From contig VGID01000008.1 of assembly GCA_016868035.1 (NCBI GenBank), positions 30,216 through 94,215 on the forward strand: a stretch of 64,000 bases of DNA, written 5' to 3'. Below are positions 36,030 to 44,551 of this stretch, in pieces. The position numbers were made by a program, and so were the translations under genes. Position 1 is the stretch's first letter. Each line of letters opens with the position of its first letter. The notes under the pieces are model-generated. The model had not been told where the DNA came from. It made no database searches and saw nothing but the letters and a program-made list of their open reading frames with translations. Source of the stretch: Betaproteobacteria bacterium (GTDB lineage Bacteria; Pseudomonadota; Gammaproteobacteria; Burkholderiales; SG8-41).

Positions 36030-36494
36030 ATGACCGGCACAGTACGCGCGCTGACGGCAATAGTTGGAGCGCTCCTGGTTCTCGCCGGCTGCGCCTCGAC
36101 GCCGCAAGCCTCCGACGAACGCGACGCGGAGGCGAAGCGGTTCCTTACCCACCCGAACGCGGCCACGATCTACGTCTATCGCGGCGACATCCCCACGCTC
36201 GAGGGGGACTCCGTGCTGGTCATCAATGGGCGGCTCATCGGCGCGACACTGCCGGGAACGTTCTTCCGCGTGGACGTGCGTGCGGGTGTGAACGTAATCG
36301 AGGGTGCCTACGCCGACGTCGGGCGCATGACGCTGCACACCCACTCCGGGGGGCTGTACCTCGTGTCGCTCACCGTTGCGGCCGGGCACTCGCACTTCGC
36401 GCTGGTCTCCCCGGAGCGCGGCAAGCAGGCGGTGCTCGCCTGCTGCGCGCTGCTCGAAAACTGGGCGCCGGGCCAGCGGCCCCTGCTCCGCTGA
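36030..36494 (+). CDS. Small lipoprotein (DUF2846-like)
   Basis: 154 aa with a lipoprotein signal and lipobox (VLAGC, cysteine near residue 21). The mature domain shows AATIYVYRGDIPTLEGDSVLVINGRLIG and later GGLYLVSLTVAAGHSHFALV, a beta-sandwich pattern seen in DUF2846-type proteins. Membrane-anchored, outer or inner leaflet; function unknown. It stands between two heptamer elements after rho. Confidence 0.8.
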   Translation: MTGTVRALTAIVGALLVLAGCASTPQASDERDAEAKRFLTHPNAATIYVYRGDIPTLEGDSVLVINGRLIGATLPGTFFRVDVRAGVNVIEGAYADVGRMTLHTHSGGLYLVSLTVAAGHSHFALVSPERGKQAVLACCALLENWAPGQRPLLR

Positions 36495-36501
36495 CGCTCC
36501 G

Positions 36502-36573
36502 CGTTCAAGGTTCAAGGTTCAAGGTTCAAGGTTTGAGCTGGCACTTTGAACTTTGAACTTGGAACCTTGAACG
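36502..36573. repeat. Heptamer element: GGTTCAA array and inverted TTTGAAC array
   Basis: Left arm 36502-36533 has four near-perfect GGTTCAA copies. Right arm 36543-36573 has CTTTGAA, CTTTGAA, CTTGGAA, CCTTGAA, the inverted unit. The core is about 10 bp (TGAGCTGGCA), so a long near-perfect hairpin can form. Confidence 0.88.
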
Positions 36574-36666
36574 AGGCGCCACCGGCCGGCGCGGGCGCTT
36601 GCCAGCCAGGCGCCATCGGTGGATAATGCGCGACTTTCTCTCGGAGTCCAGCGGCAAGGAGGCCGT

Positions 36667-36903
36667 ATGAAACCGAAGATCCATCCTGAATACCGGACCA
36701 TCACGGTCACCTGCAGCTGCGGAAACACCTGGGATACGCGTTCCACGTTGGGGCGCGACCTGCACGTCGAGGTGTGCTCCGTGTGCCACCCCTTCTATAC
36801 GGGCAAGCAGAAGATCGTGGACACGGCGGGGCGCGTCGAAAAGTTCCGCCAGAAATACGCGCGCAAGCCGGCAGCGGCCAAGGACAAATCGGCCACGACC
36901 TGA
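36667..36903 (+). CDS. rpmE: 50S ribosomal protein L31
   Basis: 78 aa from the ATG at 36667 ([16 protein letters not shown]); the open frame is longer, but the family begins here. The four cysteines C16, C18, C37 and C40 mark the zinc-binding (C+) form of L31, typical of zinc-replete growth. It binds the 50S subunit central protuberance. A strong terminator follows 18 bp after the stop. Confidence 0.97.
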   Translation: MKPKIHPEYRTITVTCSCGNTWDTRSTLGRDLHVEVCSVCHPFYTGKQKIVDTAGRVEKFRQKYARKPAAAKDKSATT

Positions 36904-36921
36904 ACGTCACGGAAGCCGCAG

Positions 36922-36949
36922 AAAAAGGGCAGCCTCGGCTGCCCTTTTT
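36922..36949 (+). terminator. Intrinsic terminator after rpmE
   Basis: AAAAAGGGCAGC, loop CTCG, GCTGCCCTTTTT: a 12-bp perfect stem with terminal T-run. It would serve rpmE on the plus strand and could work for the convergent gamma-glutamyltransferase on the other. Confidence 0.92.
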
Positions 36950-36968
36950 GTTTTTCCGGCGCGACCCT

Positions 36969-36996
36969 CGCACCCGTCACTCGTCAGTCGTCACGC
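36969..36996. repeat. Short heptamer array (CGTCACT/CGTCAGT)
   Basis: About three to four degenerate units of the GTCACTC type between the rpmE terminator and the stop of the convergent gene. Confidence 0.55.
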
Positions 36997-37001
36997 TCCT
37001 C

Positions 37002-38600
37002 TCAATAGGCCGCGACGCAGCCGTCGGAGCGCGGGTCGGCGCCGCCTTCGAGCACGCCGTCGGGATGGCGCACGATCGCCCCGGCGTGCCCCATCGCCTC
37101 GTCGTAATCGGCGAGGATCTCGATTTCGTGGCCATGCGTTCCGAGCGCGGAAAGCACTCCGGCCGGAAAGCGCGATTCGAGCTTGAGGGTGTCGCTCGCC
37201 CGGCCCCACGTGCGCCCGAGCAGCCAGCGCGGCGCCGCGACCGCGGATTGCGGGTCCATCCCGAACACCGCGATGCGGGTGAAGACGGCAGCCTGCGTCT
37301 GCGGCTGTCCGTCACCGCCCATCGTGCCGTAAATCATGGTCCGGCCGCCGCGGAACAGCGCGAGCGCCGGATTGAGCGTGTGAAAGGGCTTGCACCCCGG
37401 GCGAAGGCCGTTCAGCGCCGAGCGATCGAGCGCGAAACTGCAGCCGCGATTCTGCCAGTTGATGCCGGTCTCGTCGAGCACGACGCCGGACCCGAACTCG
37501 TGGTAGATGCTCTGGATCATGCTCACCGCGCGCCCGGCCCCGTCCATCACTCCCATCCACACCGTGTCCGCAGGCATGCTGCCGGCGCCCCATGGCGCGG
37601 CGCGCGCGCGGTCCACTTTCGCCGCGAGCTCTCGGATGCGCGAGGGCGCGAGCAGGTCCTGCGCCTGCACCGTCATGTACCTCGGATCCGTGAGGTAGCG
37701 ATCGCGGATCGCGAACGCCTGCTTGGTGGCCTCCACCGTCAGATGCACGTAGTCCGCGCTGGCAGGGCCGGTCATGCCGACCTCGAGCGCATCGAGCATG
37801 CCGAGGATCAGCAATGACACCAGCCCCTGGGTCGGAGGAGGCATGTTATAGAGCGTGCCGAGCGGGTGCTCGAGGACGAGCGGCGCGACGAGCTTCGCGC
37901 GATGCCGCTTCAGGTCATCGAGCACGAGCGGGCTGCCCACCGACGCGAGATCACGCGCGATCGCCTTGGCGATCCGGCCCCGATAAAAATCGTCGAGCCC
38001 TGCCCGGGCAAGCCGCCCGAGCGTTGCCGCCATGCGCGGCTGCTTGAATACACTGGCCGCGGCGGGCGCCGCGCCGCCGGGCATGAACGTCGCGCGGAAT
38101 CCCGGCTGCGACTCCAGCTCCACGCGCTTCGCCTCGGTGTTCACCGCCTGGCTCGCGGTCACCGCGATCCCGTGCCCGGCGTAGTGAATGGCATCGGCGA
38201 GCAAGCGCTTCAACGGCAACCTGCCGCCCCACTTGCGCGACAGCGAGTGCGCCAGCGCCCAGCCGGAGACGGTGCCCGCCACCGTGTTCGCCGCGACGGC
38301 GCCCCGGTGCGGAATCGCCTCCATGATGCCGCGTGCTGCGTACCACTCGATCGAGGCCGCGCGCGCGGCTGCGCCGCAGGCGTCGATTCCCCGCGGCGCG
38401 CGGCGCGGCGCATGAATGAGCCAGAACGAGTCGCCGCCGATCCCGTTCATGTGCGGATACGCGACCGCGATCGTCGCCGCGGCCGAGATCATCGCTTCCA
38501 GCGCGTTGCCGCCTTCGCGCAACACTGCGAGCGCCGACTGCGAGGCGAGCGCGTGGGGCGCGACCGCCATGCCGCGCGTGCCGCGGGTCGATTGGGTCAT
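37002..38600 (-). CDS. Gamma-glutamyltransferase family protein
   Basis: 532 aa, typical of the Ntn-hydrolase GGT family. The N-terminal GMAVAPHALASQSALAVLREGGNALEAMI is the expected start. The self-processing and catalytic threonine is in SMPADTVWMGVMDGAGRAVS (near residue 345); in classical GGT the motif is GTTH, so DTVW is a variant. No signal peptide is visible, so a cytoplasmic role is likely, unlike E. coli GGT. Substrate could be glutathione, another gamma-glutamyl compound or an acylated amide. Confidence 0.85.
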   Translation of the reverse strand: MTQSTRGTRGMAVAPHALASQSALAVLREGGNALEAMISAAATIAVAYPHMNGIGGDSFWLIHAPRRAPRGIDACGAAARAASIEWYAARGIMEAIPHRGAVAANTVAGTVSGWALAHSLSRKWGGRLPLKRLLADAIHYAGHGIAVTASQAVNTEAKRVELESQPGFRATFMPGGAAPAAASVFKQPRMAATLGRLARAGLDDFYRGRIAKAIARDLASVGSPLVLDDLKRHRAKLVAPLVLEHPLGTLYNMPPPTQGLVSLLILGMLDALEVGMTGPASADYVHLTVEATKQAFAIRDRYLTDPRYMTVQAQDLLAPSRIRELAAKVDRARAAPWGAGSMPADTVWMGVMDGAGRAVSMIQSIYHEFGSGVVLDETGINWQNRGCSFALDRSALNGLRPGCKPFHTLNPALALFRGGRTMIYGTMGGDGQPQTQAAVFTRIAVFGMDPQSAVAAPRWLLGRTWGRASDTLKLESRFPAGVLSALGTHGHEIEILADYDEAMGHAGAIVRHPDGVLEGGADPRSDGCVAAY

Positions 38601-38670
38601 CCCCGGATTCTACGCGACGCCCCGCGCGTGTTGAATGGAGTCGTGTTGCAGCCGTGCGCCGCGTTCCAGA

Positions 38671-39996
38671 TTACCAGCCGATCACTTTCGGCAGCCACAG
38701 CGCGATCGTCGGATAGAAGAACAGCAGCGCCACTCCGATCAGCTGTATGGCGATGAAGGGCATTACGCCGAGGTACATGTCGCGCGTGGTGACTTCCGGA
38801 GGCGCGACCCCGCGCAGGAAGAACAGCGCCCAGCCGAACGGCGGGGTCAGGAACGAAGTCTGCAGGTTCACGCAGATCAGCATCGCAAGCCAGACGATGT
38901 CCACGTTCTGCTGCACGAACACCGGCAGGAACAGCGGTACCGCGATGTAGCTGATCTCGATCCACTCGATGAAGAAGCCGAGCACGAAGATGAGCAGCAT
39001 CAGGAACCAGATGTCCGCGTTCACGCCGCCCGGCAGCAGCCTGAACATGTCGTGAATCAGGTCCTCGCCACGCAGCCCGCGGAAGGCGAGTGCGAAGACC
39101 TGCGCGCAGATCAGGATGAACATCACCATCGCCGTGATCCGGGTGGTGGTCTCGACCGTTTCCCTGAGCACGCGCAAGGACATGCGACCCGCGAACGCGG
39201 TCACCACGATCGAACCGAGCGCGCCCATCGAGGCGGCTTCCGTCGGTGCGGCCACGCCAGCGATGATGGATCCGAGCACGGAGAGTATCAGGGCCACCGG
39301 CGGCAGCACGACCTTGACGAACCGCATCCACAACTCGGCGCGCGGCATGGCCTCCCGTTCCTTCCTGGGAATGACGGGCATCAGGTCCGGGCGGGTCATC
39401 CCGAGGATCACGATATAGGTGCAGTAGAGCGCCGCGAGCATCAGCCCCGGCATCACCGCTGCCGCGAACAGCGTGCCGACGGAAAGCTGAAGGATGTCGG
39501 AGAGCAGGATCAGAATGAGGCTCGGGGGTATGATCTGGCCGAGCGTGCCCGAGGCGCAGATCGCTCCGCACGCAACACCCGGGTTGTAGCCGCGCCTGAG
39601 CAGGGTCGGCAGCGTGAGCAGGCCCAGCGTGGTCACGGTCGCGCCCACGATCCCGGTGGTGGCGCCCATCAGCACCCCGACGCCGATGATGCCGAGCGCC
39701 ATGCCGCCCCGGAACTTGCCCGCGAGATGCCCCACCACGTCGAGCAGCTCCTCCGCGAGGCGCGACTTCTCCAGCATCACGCCCATGAAGATGAAAAGCG
39801 GGAAGGCGAGCCACTGGTAGTTGGTCACCACGCCGTAAATGCGCGCGGGCACGAGGTTGAACAGCCCCCCGCCGAAGCCGAGAAAGCCGAACACGAATCC
39901 CGAGGTGGCGAGCGTGATCCCCACCGGCACGCCCGCCAGCAGCAACGCGAAGAATCCCGCGAGCATCAGCAGCGCAAGGATCTCGTTGGCGCTCAC
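38671..39996 (-). CDS. TRAP transporter large permease (DctM)
   Basis: 441 aa starting at GTG, overlapping the small permease stop by 4 bp. About 11-12 hydrophobic spans are visible, in the pattern of the DctM family (LAGVPVGITLATSGFVFGF, PLFIFMGVMLEKSRLAEEL, GATVTTLGLLTLPTLLRRGYNPG). It carries the solute across the inner membrane driven by Na+ or H+. It is co-transcribed with dctQ and dctP on the minus strand. Confidence 0.95.
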   Translation of the reverse strand: MSANEILALLMLAGFFALLLAGVPVGITLATSGFVFGFLGFGGGLFNLVPARIYGVVTNYQWLAFPLFIFMGVMLEKSRLAEELLDVVGHLAGKFRGGMALGIIGVGVLMGATTGIVGATVTTLGLLTLPTLLRRGYNPGVACGAICASGTLGQIIPPSLILILLSDILQLSVGTLFAAAVMPGLMLAALYCTYIVILGMTRPDLMPVIPRKEREAMPRAELWMRFVKVVLPPVALILSVLGSIIAGVAAPTEAASMGALGSIVVTAFAGRMSLRVLRETVETTTRITAMVMFILICAQVFALAFRGLRGEDLIHDMFRLLPGGVNADIWFLMLLIFVLGFFIEWIEISYIAVPLFLPVFVQQNVDIVWLAMLICVNLQTSFLTPPFGWALFFLRGVAPPEVTTRDMYLGVMPFIAIQLIGVALLFFYPTIALWLPKVIGW

Positions 39997-40529
39997 CGAA
40001 GGGGCTTTATCAGCTTCTCGATGCAGCCGATCGCATTCGCGACGCCCTGCAGCAGCAGCAGCGCGAAGCCCACCGGGATCAGGCCCTTGATGAAATAGCG
40101 GTGCGGGATGCCCCCGGGATCGGGCGAGCCCTCGTCAATCACATACGACTGCTGCACGTAATTGAGCGAGAACCAGATGATGAGCACCGACACCGCGATG
40201 GTGAGCAGCGCCGAGACGAGATCCACGGCGAGCTTCGTGCGGCTGGAGAATCTTCCGTAGACGATGTCCACCCGCACATGCTCGCCGTGGCGCAGCGTGT
40301 AGGACATGCCGAAGAGTATGAGCGGCACGAGCAGGTGCCATTCGAGCTCCTGCGCCCAGACCGAGCCCGCGCTGAAGGAATAGCGCAGCAGCACGTTGGC
40401 CGCCATCAGCAGCACGATGGCAAGCGCGACCCACGACGTGCACGCGCCTACGACGTCGATGAAGCGCTCGATGCCGGCGCGCGCGCCGCGGGCCGCGCGC
40501 GCGCCCGGCTGGAGCCCCGGATCAGGCAC
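39993..40529 (-). CDS. TRAP transporter small permease (DctQ)
   Basis: 178 aa from GTG at 40527-40529, overlapping the end of the binding-protein gene by 8 bp and the large permease start by 4 bp, so the three are coupled. Four membrane spans are visible (VALAIVLLMAANVLLRY, WHLLVPLILFGMSYTLR, LLTIAVSVLIIWFSL, VGFALLLLQGVANAIG). It links the binding protein to DctM. Confidence 0.93.
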   Translation of the reverse strand: MPDPGLQPGARAARGARAGIERFIDVVGACTSWVALAIVLLMAANVLLRYSFSAGSVWAQELEWHLLVPLILFGMSYTLRHGEHVRVDIVYGRFSSRTKLAVDLVSALLTIAVSVLIIWFSLNYVQQSYVIDEGSPDPGGIPHRYFIKGLIPVGFALLLLQGVANAIGCIEKLIKPLR

Positions 40530-41619
40530 CGCGGATCTTGCTGTGGTAGACCGCCTCGCTGTAGCCCGCCCATGCGTCGTACTTCGCCTTGTAGGCCATG
40601 TACGACTGGTGCACCTTCTTCGTCACCGGGTCCTTGGCAACCGCCTCCTCGAGCACCTTCCTGGTTGCCGCGCGCAGCTGCTTCACCACCTCATCGGGCA
40701 GCGTTCTGGTGAGCACGCCCTGGTTCTTGATGAGATCCTCCATCGCCTCCGCATTGGTGCGCTGGCACCATGCTTCGCTGATCACGTTGCACGCGGCGCA
40801 GGCGTTCTCGACGATTGCCTGCAGGTCCTTCGGCACCTTCTGCCACACCGCACGGTTGATGAGGAGTTCCGAAACCGTCGCAGTCTCGTGCCAGCCCGTC
40901 GTGTAGTAGTACTTGGCGGCCTTTTGCAGGCCGAGACGGCGATCCTGGTAGGGGCCGACGAACTCCGCCGCGTCGATCACGCCGCGCTCGAGCGCGGGGA
41001 AGATCTCGCCACCCGGGAGCAGCTTCACGTCCACGCCGAGCGTCGAGTACACCTTGCCGGCAAGGCCCGGTATGCGCATCTTCAGGCCGTTGAAGTCCTT
41101 GATCGACTTGATCTCCTTGCGAAACCAGCCGGTCATCTGCACCCCGGTGTTGCCGCACGGAAACGCGACCATGCCAAACGGCGCGTAGACCTCGTGCCAC
41201 AGCGGAATTCCGCCGCCGTCGTAGAGCCAGCCGTTCATTCCCTGGAAATTGAGCCCGAACGGCACCGCGGTGAAATACTGCGCCGCGAACGTCTTGCCGG
41301 TCCAGAAGTAGCTGTTCGCGTGGTTCATCTCGACCGTGCCTGCGCGCACGGCGTCGAAGCCTTCGAGCGCCGGGATCAGCTCGCCCGCGCCGTAGACCGT
41401 AATCTTGATCCTCCCGTTGGACATGGCCTCGATGCGCCTCGCGAGGTCGGTGGCGCTCCCGGGCCCGTCCATGTAGAACGGCGCGCCCTTCGGATAGGCG
41501 CTCGTCATCTTCCAGTTGAACGTCTGCTGCGCGCGCGCGATCATCGGGAAGCCGGCGATCGCTGCGCCGGTCGCTGCAACTGCCCCGCCTTTCAGGAATT
41601 TTCTGCGGCCGCTGCTCAT
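40522..41619 (-). CDS. TRAP transporter substrate-binding protein (DctP-like, Tat-exported)
   Basis: 365 aa from the ATG at 41617-41619, with AGAGGAGA upstream; the frame is open further but only as antisense shadow. The twin-arginine signal is SGRRKFLKGGAVAATGAAIAGFP (about residues 3-25). The body is a DctP/TakP-type fold (EMNHANSYFWTGKT, GGEIFPALERGVIDAAEFVG, YYTTGWHE), as in TRAP proteins that bind 2-oxo acids. The solute is probably a 2-keto acid or mannitol-like chain; this is inferred. It is followed by its two permease genes. Confidence 0.92.
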   Translation of the reverse strand: MSSGRRKFLKGGAVAATGAAIAGFPMIARAQQTFNWKMTSAYPKGAPFYMDGPGSATDLARRIEAMSNGRIKITVYGAGELIPALEGFDAVRAGTVEMNHANSYFWTGKTFAAQYFTAVPFGLNFQGMNGWLYDGGGIPLWHEVYAPFGMVAFPCGNTGVQMTGWFRKEIKSIKDFNGLKMRIPGLAGKVYSTLGVDVKLLPGGEIFPALERGVIDAAEFVGPYQDRRLGLQKAAKYYYTTGWHETATVSELLINRAVWQKVPKDLQAIVENACAACNVISEAWCQRTNAEAMEDLIKNQGVLTRTLPDEVVKQLRAATRKVLEEAVAKDPVTKKVHQSYMAYKAKYDAWAGYSEAVYHSKIRGA

Positions 41620-41924
41620 GGGAGTTCTCCTCTCTGGGTTGATGTAGGGAGCGCGGTCCACCCTACTCCCAAACCACCACGGGAGGCAACGACCCCGCGC
41701 AACGGGCCGTTGCGGATTGCGGTGCGCGATGCGCCGCAACAAAAAGCGCCGGACGAACGGTGGCGTTCCGTCCGTTCGATCCCGCGCACTTGAATCGGCA
41801 TCGGACGCCCCAAGGCGCGCCGATGTCCGCGGCCTCTGAACCGTGATCGCTAGCGCAAGCGCCGTGGAGTCGGCCGCCCGCGCCCGTCCCGCACCACCGT
41901 TCCGGAGACCGAGGCCAGGCGCGT
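41620..41924. other. Gene-free gap of about 300 bp between the TRAP operon and cyanase
   Basis: Nothing coding was recognised on either strand. There is no heptamer array and no clear terminator. It separates two minus-strand operons and probably holds the TRAP promoter. Confidence 0.5.
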
Positions 41925-42425
41925 CTAATAAGTCTTGTACGGCAAGTACTTGCCGCTCATGACGATCTTCACCCGGTCGCCCTTGGGATCGGGCTCGCGC
42001 GTGAGATCCATCTTGAAGTCGATCGCGCTCATGATGCCGTCGCCGAACTCCTCGTGGATCAGCGCCTTGAAGGTCGTGCCGTAGATCATCACCAGCTCGT
42101 AGAAGCGGTAGATGAGCGGATCGGTCGGCACCGCGCTCTCGAGCGAGCCCTTGTACGGCACCTGCTGCAGCAGCAGCACCGCGTATTCGGGCAGCCCCAG
42201 GAGTTTTCCGGCGGTCTCGGCCTGTTCCTTCGTCATCTGCATCTGGCCCAGCAGCGCGGCGGTGGTCCACTCTTTGCTCTGTCCGATCGCTTTGGCGATC
42301 GCGGCCCACGTGAGGCCCTTCTGGATCCGCGCCATCACCACCATCTCTGTGACGTCGGCGCGCGTCATCGGTTTCGTCATGCTCGCCGCGGCAAGCAGCG
42401 CTTCGGGTGCGTCGGGCTTGGTCAT
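41925..42425 (-). CDS. cynS: Cyanate hydratase (cyanase)
   Basis: 166 aa from the ATG at 42423-42425, close to the 156 aa of E. coli CynS. The catalytic trio R107, E110 and S133 is visible in LIYRFYELVMIYG and GIMSAIDF, and corresponds to E. coli R96, E99 and S122. It turns cyanate plus bicarbonate into CO2 and ammonia in the cytoplasm, as a decamer. Its start lies 23 bp past the ABC ATPase stop, so it is the last gene of a cyanate uptake and use operon. No carbonic anhydrase (cynT) is present here. Confidence 0.95.
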   Translation of the reverse strand: MTKPDAPEALLAAASMTKPMTRADVTEMVVMARIQKGLTWAAIAKAIGQSKEWTTAALLGQMQMTKEQAETAGKLLGLPEYAVLLLQQVPYKGSLESAVPTDPLIYRFYELVMIYGTTFKALIHEEFGDGIMSAIDFKMDLTREPDPKGDRVKIVMSGKYLPYKTY

Positions 42426-42448
42426 CGGTGTCTCCTTTGGGTTGAGGT

Positions 42449-43381
42449 TTACTTCACCACCGCCACCAGCGGCTTCGCGGCCGTCGGCGGGCGGGCGGGA
42501 ATGCTGTGCTCGGGCGCGGGGGAATCCCCGGCGAGGCCGGGCCGGACCAGCGGCGGATGGCGCGGGTCGTAGCCCGAGGCCGCGCTCTCCTCGTCGAAGG
42601 CGCGCGAGCGGTCCACCAGGAACTCGATCAGGTGGTTGCGGATGCGGTAGTAATGCGGGTGGCGGTGCATGTCGTGCCGGTTGCGGTTGCGCGGCAGCGT
42701 GTTCACCACGATCTCCGCGATCTTCGCGTTCGGCGCGTTCGTCATGAGAATGATCCTGTCCGCGAGCAAAATCGCTTCGTCCACGTCGTGCGTGATCATG
42801 AATACAGTCTGGGACGTCTCGGCGCAGATCCGAAGCGCCTCTTCCTGCAGCATGCCGCGCGTGAGCGCGTCGAGCGCGGAGAAGGGCTCGTCCATCAGCA
42901 GCATCTTCGGCTGAATGGCAAGCGCGCGCGCGATCCCCACCCGCTGCTTCATGCCGCCCGAGAGCTCGGCCGGGCGCTTGTTCTCCGCCCCGGCAAGTGT
43001 AACGAGGTCGATGTACTTCTGGCAATGGGCGCGCACCCGGGCGCGGTCCCAGTCGCGCCAGCGCGAGCTCACCGCGAAGCCCACGTTGCCCATCACCGTA
43101 AGCCAGGGCATGAGCGCGTGGCTCTGGAAGATGACGGCACGGTCCAGGCTCGGCCCGCTGATCTCCCGCCCGCCGACGAACACGTAGCCGTCGGTAGCGG
43201 GCTCGAGTCCGGCGAGGATATTCAATATGGTGGTCTTGCCGCAGCCGGAGTGGCCGATCAGGCACACGAACTCGCCGGGCTCGATCGAGAAATGGATGTT
43301 CTCGAACACCGTGGCGTGCGCGCCGTCCCGTCCCGCGAAGCGCTTCGCGAGGCCTTCGACGCGGATCAGCGGATCGCTCAT
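42449..43381 (-). CDS. ABC transporter ATP-binding protein, nitrate/cyanate type
   Basis: 310 aa from the ATG at 43379-43381. Walker A is GHSGCGKTT (about residues 42-50), the signature [15 protein letters not shown], and Walker [12 protein letters not shown]. The Q-loop [12 protein letters not shown] is typical of the NrtD/SsuB/CynD group. An extended C-terminal tail of about 60 proline-rich residues (from [14 protein letters not shown] on) is common in NrtD-like proteins. Works with the permease and binding protein upstream. Cyanate is favoured over nitrate by the linked cynS. Confidence 0.93.
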   Translation of the reverse strand: MSDPLIRVEGLAKRFAGRDGAHATVFENIHFSIEPGEFVCLIGHSGCGKTTILNILAGLEPATDGYVFVGGREISGPSLDRAVIFQSHALMPWLTVMGNVGFAVSSRWRDWDRARVRAHCQKYIDLVTLAGAENKRPAELSGGMKQRVGIARALAIQPKMLLMDEPFSALDALTRGMLQEEALRICAETSQTVFMITHDVDEAILLADRIILMTNAPNAKIAEIVVNTLPRNRNRHDMHRHPHYYRIRNHLIEFLVDRSRAFDEESAASGYDPRHPPLVRPGLAGDSPAPEHSIPARPPTAAKPLVAVVK

Positions 43382-43393
43382 GGCTTCAACGGC

Positions 43394-43483
43394 GTGAATG
43401 GGGAATGGGGAATCGGGAATGGTGACAACCCCGGCACGGCGGCCCAGCTGACCATTTCCCATTTCCTGTTTCCCATTTCCGTC
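43394..43483. repeat. Heptamer element: GGGAATG array and inverted CCATTTC array
   Basis: Left arm 43394-43423 (GGGAATG, GGGAATC units). Right arm 43451-43483 (CCATTTC, CCATTTC, CTGTTTC, CCATTTC). The core is about 28 bp. It fills the gap between the permease and the ATPase, inside one operon, and its right arm touches the permease stop codon. Confidence 0.85.
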
Positions 43484-44324
43484 ATTCAGGAAAGGTCACG
43501 AGCTTGGTGAGGCGCGCGAGCATCTGGTCGAGCACCATCCCGACGAGCCCGATCGCGAGGATCGCGGCGAGGATGTTGGTGATCGAGAGGTTGTTCCACT
43601 CGTTCCACACGAAATAGCCGATGCCGGTGCCGCCGACCAGCATCTCGGCCGCCACGATTACGAGCCAGGCGATGCCGATGGAGATGCGCATCCCGGTCAT
43701 GATGGTGGGCGCCGCGGCCGGCAGGATCACGCGGAACGCCTTGCGCACCGGGCCCACCTCGAGGGTCTTCGCGACATTGAGCCATTCGCGGCGCACGCTC
43801 GCCACCCCGAAAGCGGTGTTGATGAGCATCGGCCACAGCGAGCAGATGAAGATCACGAACACCGCCGAGATCGAGCTGTCCTTGAGGGTGAACAGCGCGA
43901 GCGGCATCCACGCGAGCGGCGAGATCGGCTTCAGCACCTGGATGAAGGGATCGAGCGCGCGGTACACGGTGGGCGACATGCCGATCAGGAAGCCCACCGG
44001 GACCGCCACGAGCGCCGCGAGGAAGTAGCCCGCGAGCACGCGCGCCAGCGAATAGGCGAGCTGGACACCCACGCCCTTGTCGTTGGGGCCGCGGTCGTAG
44101 AACGGCTCTTTCAGATGCTGCCAGAGCTTGGCTCCGAGGTCGGCCGGCGAGGGAAACGCGGTCTTCTGGCCGGTGGCGGCGGCTGCGCCCACGAGCTTCG
44201 CGTACTCGGCGTCCACTACCTGCTGACCGGCGGTGGGCAGCGTCGCCGCGTGCCACACCCCGAGGAACAGCAGCAACAGCAGCACCGAGAGCGCGGGCGC
44301 CGCCCATCGGCTCGCGCGCCCCAT
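43482..44324 (-). CDS. ABC transporter permease, nitrate/cyanate type
   Basis: 280 aa with six predicted membrane spans and the binding-protein-dependent transport EAA motif region ([27 protein letters not shown]). The N-terminal segment has an insert with basic and charged residues (residues about 25-60), as seen in NrtB-like proteins. It forms the membrane channel with the ATPase downstream. Gene order is binding protein, permease, ATPase, cynS. Confidence 0.92.
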   Translation of the reverse strand: MGRASRWAAPALSVLLLLLFLGVWHAATLPTAGQQVVDAEYAKLVGAAAATGQKTAFPSPADLGAKLWQHLKEPFYDRGPNDKGVGVQLAYSLARVLAGYFLAALVAVPVGFLIGMSPTVYRALDPFIQVLKPISPLAWMPLALFTLKDSSISAVFVIFICSLWPMLINTAFGVASVRREWLNVAKTLEVGPVRKAFRVILPAAAPTIMTGMRISIGIAWLVIVAAEMLVGGTGIGYFVWNEWNNLSITNILAAILAIGLVGMVLDQMLARLTKLVTFPE

Positions 44325-44432
44325 CTACGGCGCCGCCTCTGAAAAGGTGACCGTCATGTGCGCGGCTCCGTGTCGGCGGCGTGCGGCGATTCGCCTTGGT
44401 CGCATCCGCGCTAGCACCGCGCAGGGTACGCG

Positions 44433-44529
44433 CTCCGAGTTCAAGGTTCCGCGCTCGAGTCCCCGGAACCCGCAAACCTGCGCTTGGGAAATTGAACCCG
44501 AAACCCGGAACTCTGAACCCAGAACTCTT
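44433..44529. repeat. Heptamer element of the GAGTTCA / GAACCCG type
   Basis: Left arm 44433-44461 (GAGTTCA, AGGTTCC units). Right arm 44491-44529 (GAACCCG, AAACCCG, GAACTCT, GAACCCA, GAACTCT). Lies between the binding-protein stop and the permease start, inside the operon. Confidence 0.75.
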
Positions 44530-44551
44530 CCCGGGGCCCTTGCTCCCTGGC

